NCBI GenBank assembly: GCA_900770585.1
Contig: CAAGKW010000398.1
Location: forward strand, 1-5,398
Direction of reading: 5' to 3'
Length of the DNA stretch: 5,398 nucleotides
DNA from: an uncultured Alistipes sp.
GTDB lineage: Bacteria > Bacteroidota > Bacteroidia > Bacteroidales > Rikenellaceae
A program made the translations under genes and the position numbers. Position 1 is the stretch's first letter; the number at the start of each line of letters is the position of its first letter. The notes beneath the pieces were generated by a model that saw only the letters and a program-made list of their open reading frames with translations, searched no databases and was not told where the DNA came from. Of this stretch, positions 5,267-5,398 are shown piece by piece.

Positions 5267-5398
5267 CTAAAATTTGATAGGTCGATTTTCGATCAAACGC
5301 GGAGTTATGTAGATGTCTGAATGGTAGTAATCATTCAGAGTGGGGTCGCTACTTATTATTCGACGATCCATCAATCGTTTGTGTAATTTTTCGATAGT
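5267..5398 (-). CDS. C-terminal 43 codons of an unrecognised protein (cut by right window edge)
   Basis: Reading the reverse complement from the right edge gives 43 uninterrupted codons ending in TAG at 5269-5267. The peptide begins TIEKLHKRLMDRR and ends ITPRLIENRPIKF. The mixed charged and aromatic composition and the absence of stops look like real coding sequence, and the other two minus-strand frames are less plausible. The tail is too short to assign a family. The gene is separated from gcvH by 130 nt that contain the gcvH promoter, so it need not be co-transcribed. I see no clear terminator after it. Confidence 0.6.
   Translation of the reverse strand, partial: TIEKLHKRLMDRRIISSDPTLNDYYHSDIYITPRLIENRPIKF

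Noticed and set aside
5316..5339. An 8-bp inverted repeat (TCTGAATG/CATTCAGA)
   Set aside because: It lies inside the partial coding region at the right edge and has no T-run, so it is probably incidental to the codons.
1..5398. CRISPR arrays, tRNA or rRNA genes, insertion sequences, toxin-antitoxin or defence genes
   Set aside because: I looked for regularly spaced repeats, tRNA-like cloverleaf features, transposase-like frames and paired small genes, and saw none.

Overview
The window looks like chromosomal DNA from a Bacteroidota gut commensal, and I lean towards an Alistipes-like (Rikenellaceae) genome of moderate GC. The reasons are Bacteroidota-type promoters (a TTTG or TTG box about 19-20 nt before TAnnTTTG), A-rich rather than Shine-Dalgarno leaders, and short exported proteins of a Bacteroidota style. 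The genus is an inference; the phylum is much firmer.

Layout from left to right. (1) Bases 1-534, minus strand: the first 178 codons of a cardiolipin synthase (cls) that runs off the left edge. (2) Bases 535-738: a compact divergent regulatory region with two interdigitated promoters, followed by a terminator-like hairpin inside the greA leader. (3) Bases 739-1215, plus strand: a complete greA, closed by a long, probably bidirectional terminator at 1250-1292. (4) Bases 1316-4433, minus strand: two tandem copies of the same two-gene unit. Each unit has a roughly 217-residue signal-peptide protein resembling a small outer-membrane beta-barrel, then 21-22 nt later a roughly 260-residue lipoprotein. 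The upstream unit (4433-2973) ends in its own terminator at 2899-2946, and the downstream unit (2771-1316) ends in the terminator shared with greA. A 17-nt motif (15/17 identical) lies upstream of both units. (5) Bases 4434-4758: a 325-bp intergenic region with a GC-rich nested inverted repeat and the gcvH terminator. (6) Bases 4759-5136, minus strand: a complete gcvH (glycine cleavage H protein) with a clear promoter at 5187-5216. (7) Bases 5267-5398, minus strand: the last 43 codons of an unrecognised gene entering from the right edge.

The housekeeping genes (cls, greA, gcvH) are individually ordinary and not functionally linked. The part most likely to be undescribed is the duplicated barrel/lipoprotein cassette. 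Fixed gene order, identical spacing, separate terminators and a shared upstream motif suggest that each pair acts as a unit at the cell envelope, but no function can be read from the sequence. The second item of interest is the greA leader, whose promoter-hairpin-U-tract arrangement resembles the attenuated greA leader known from E. coli.
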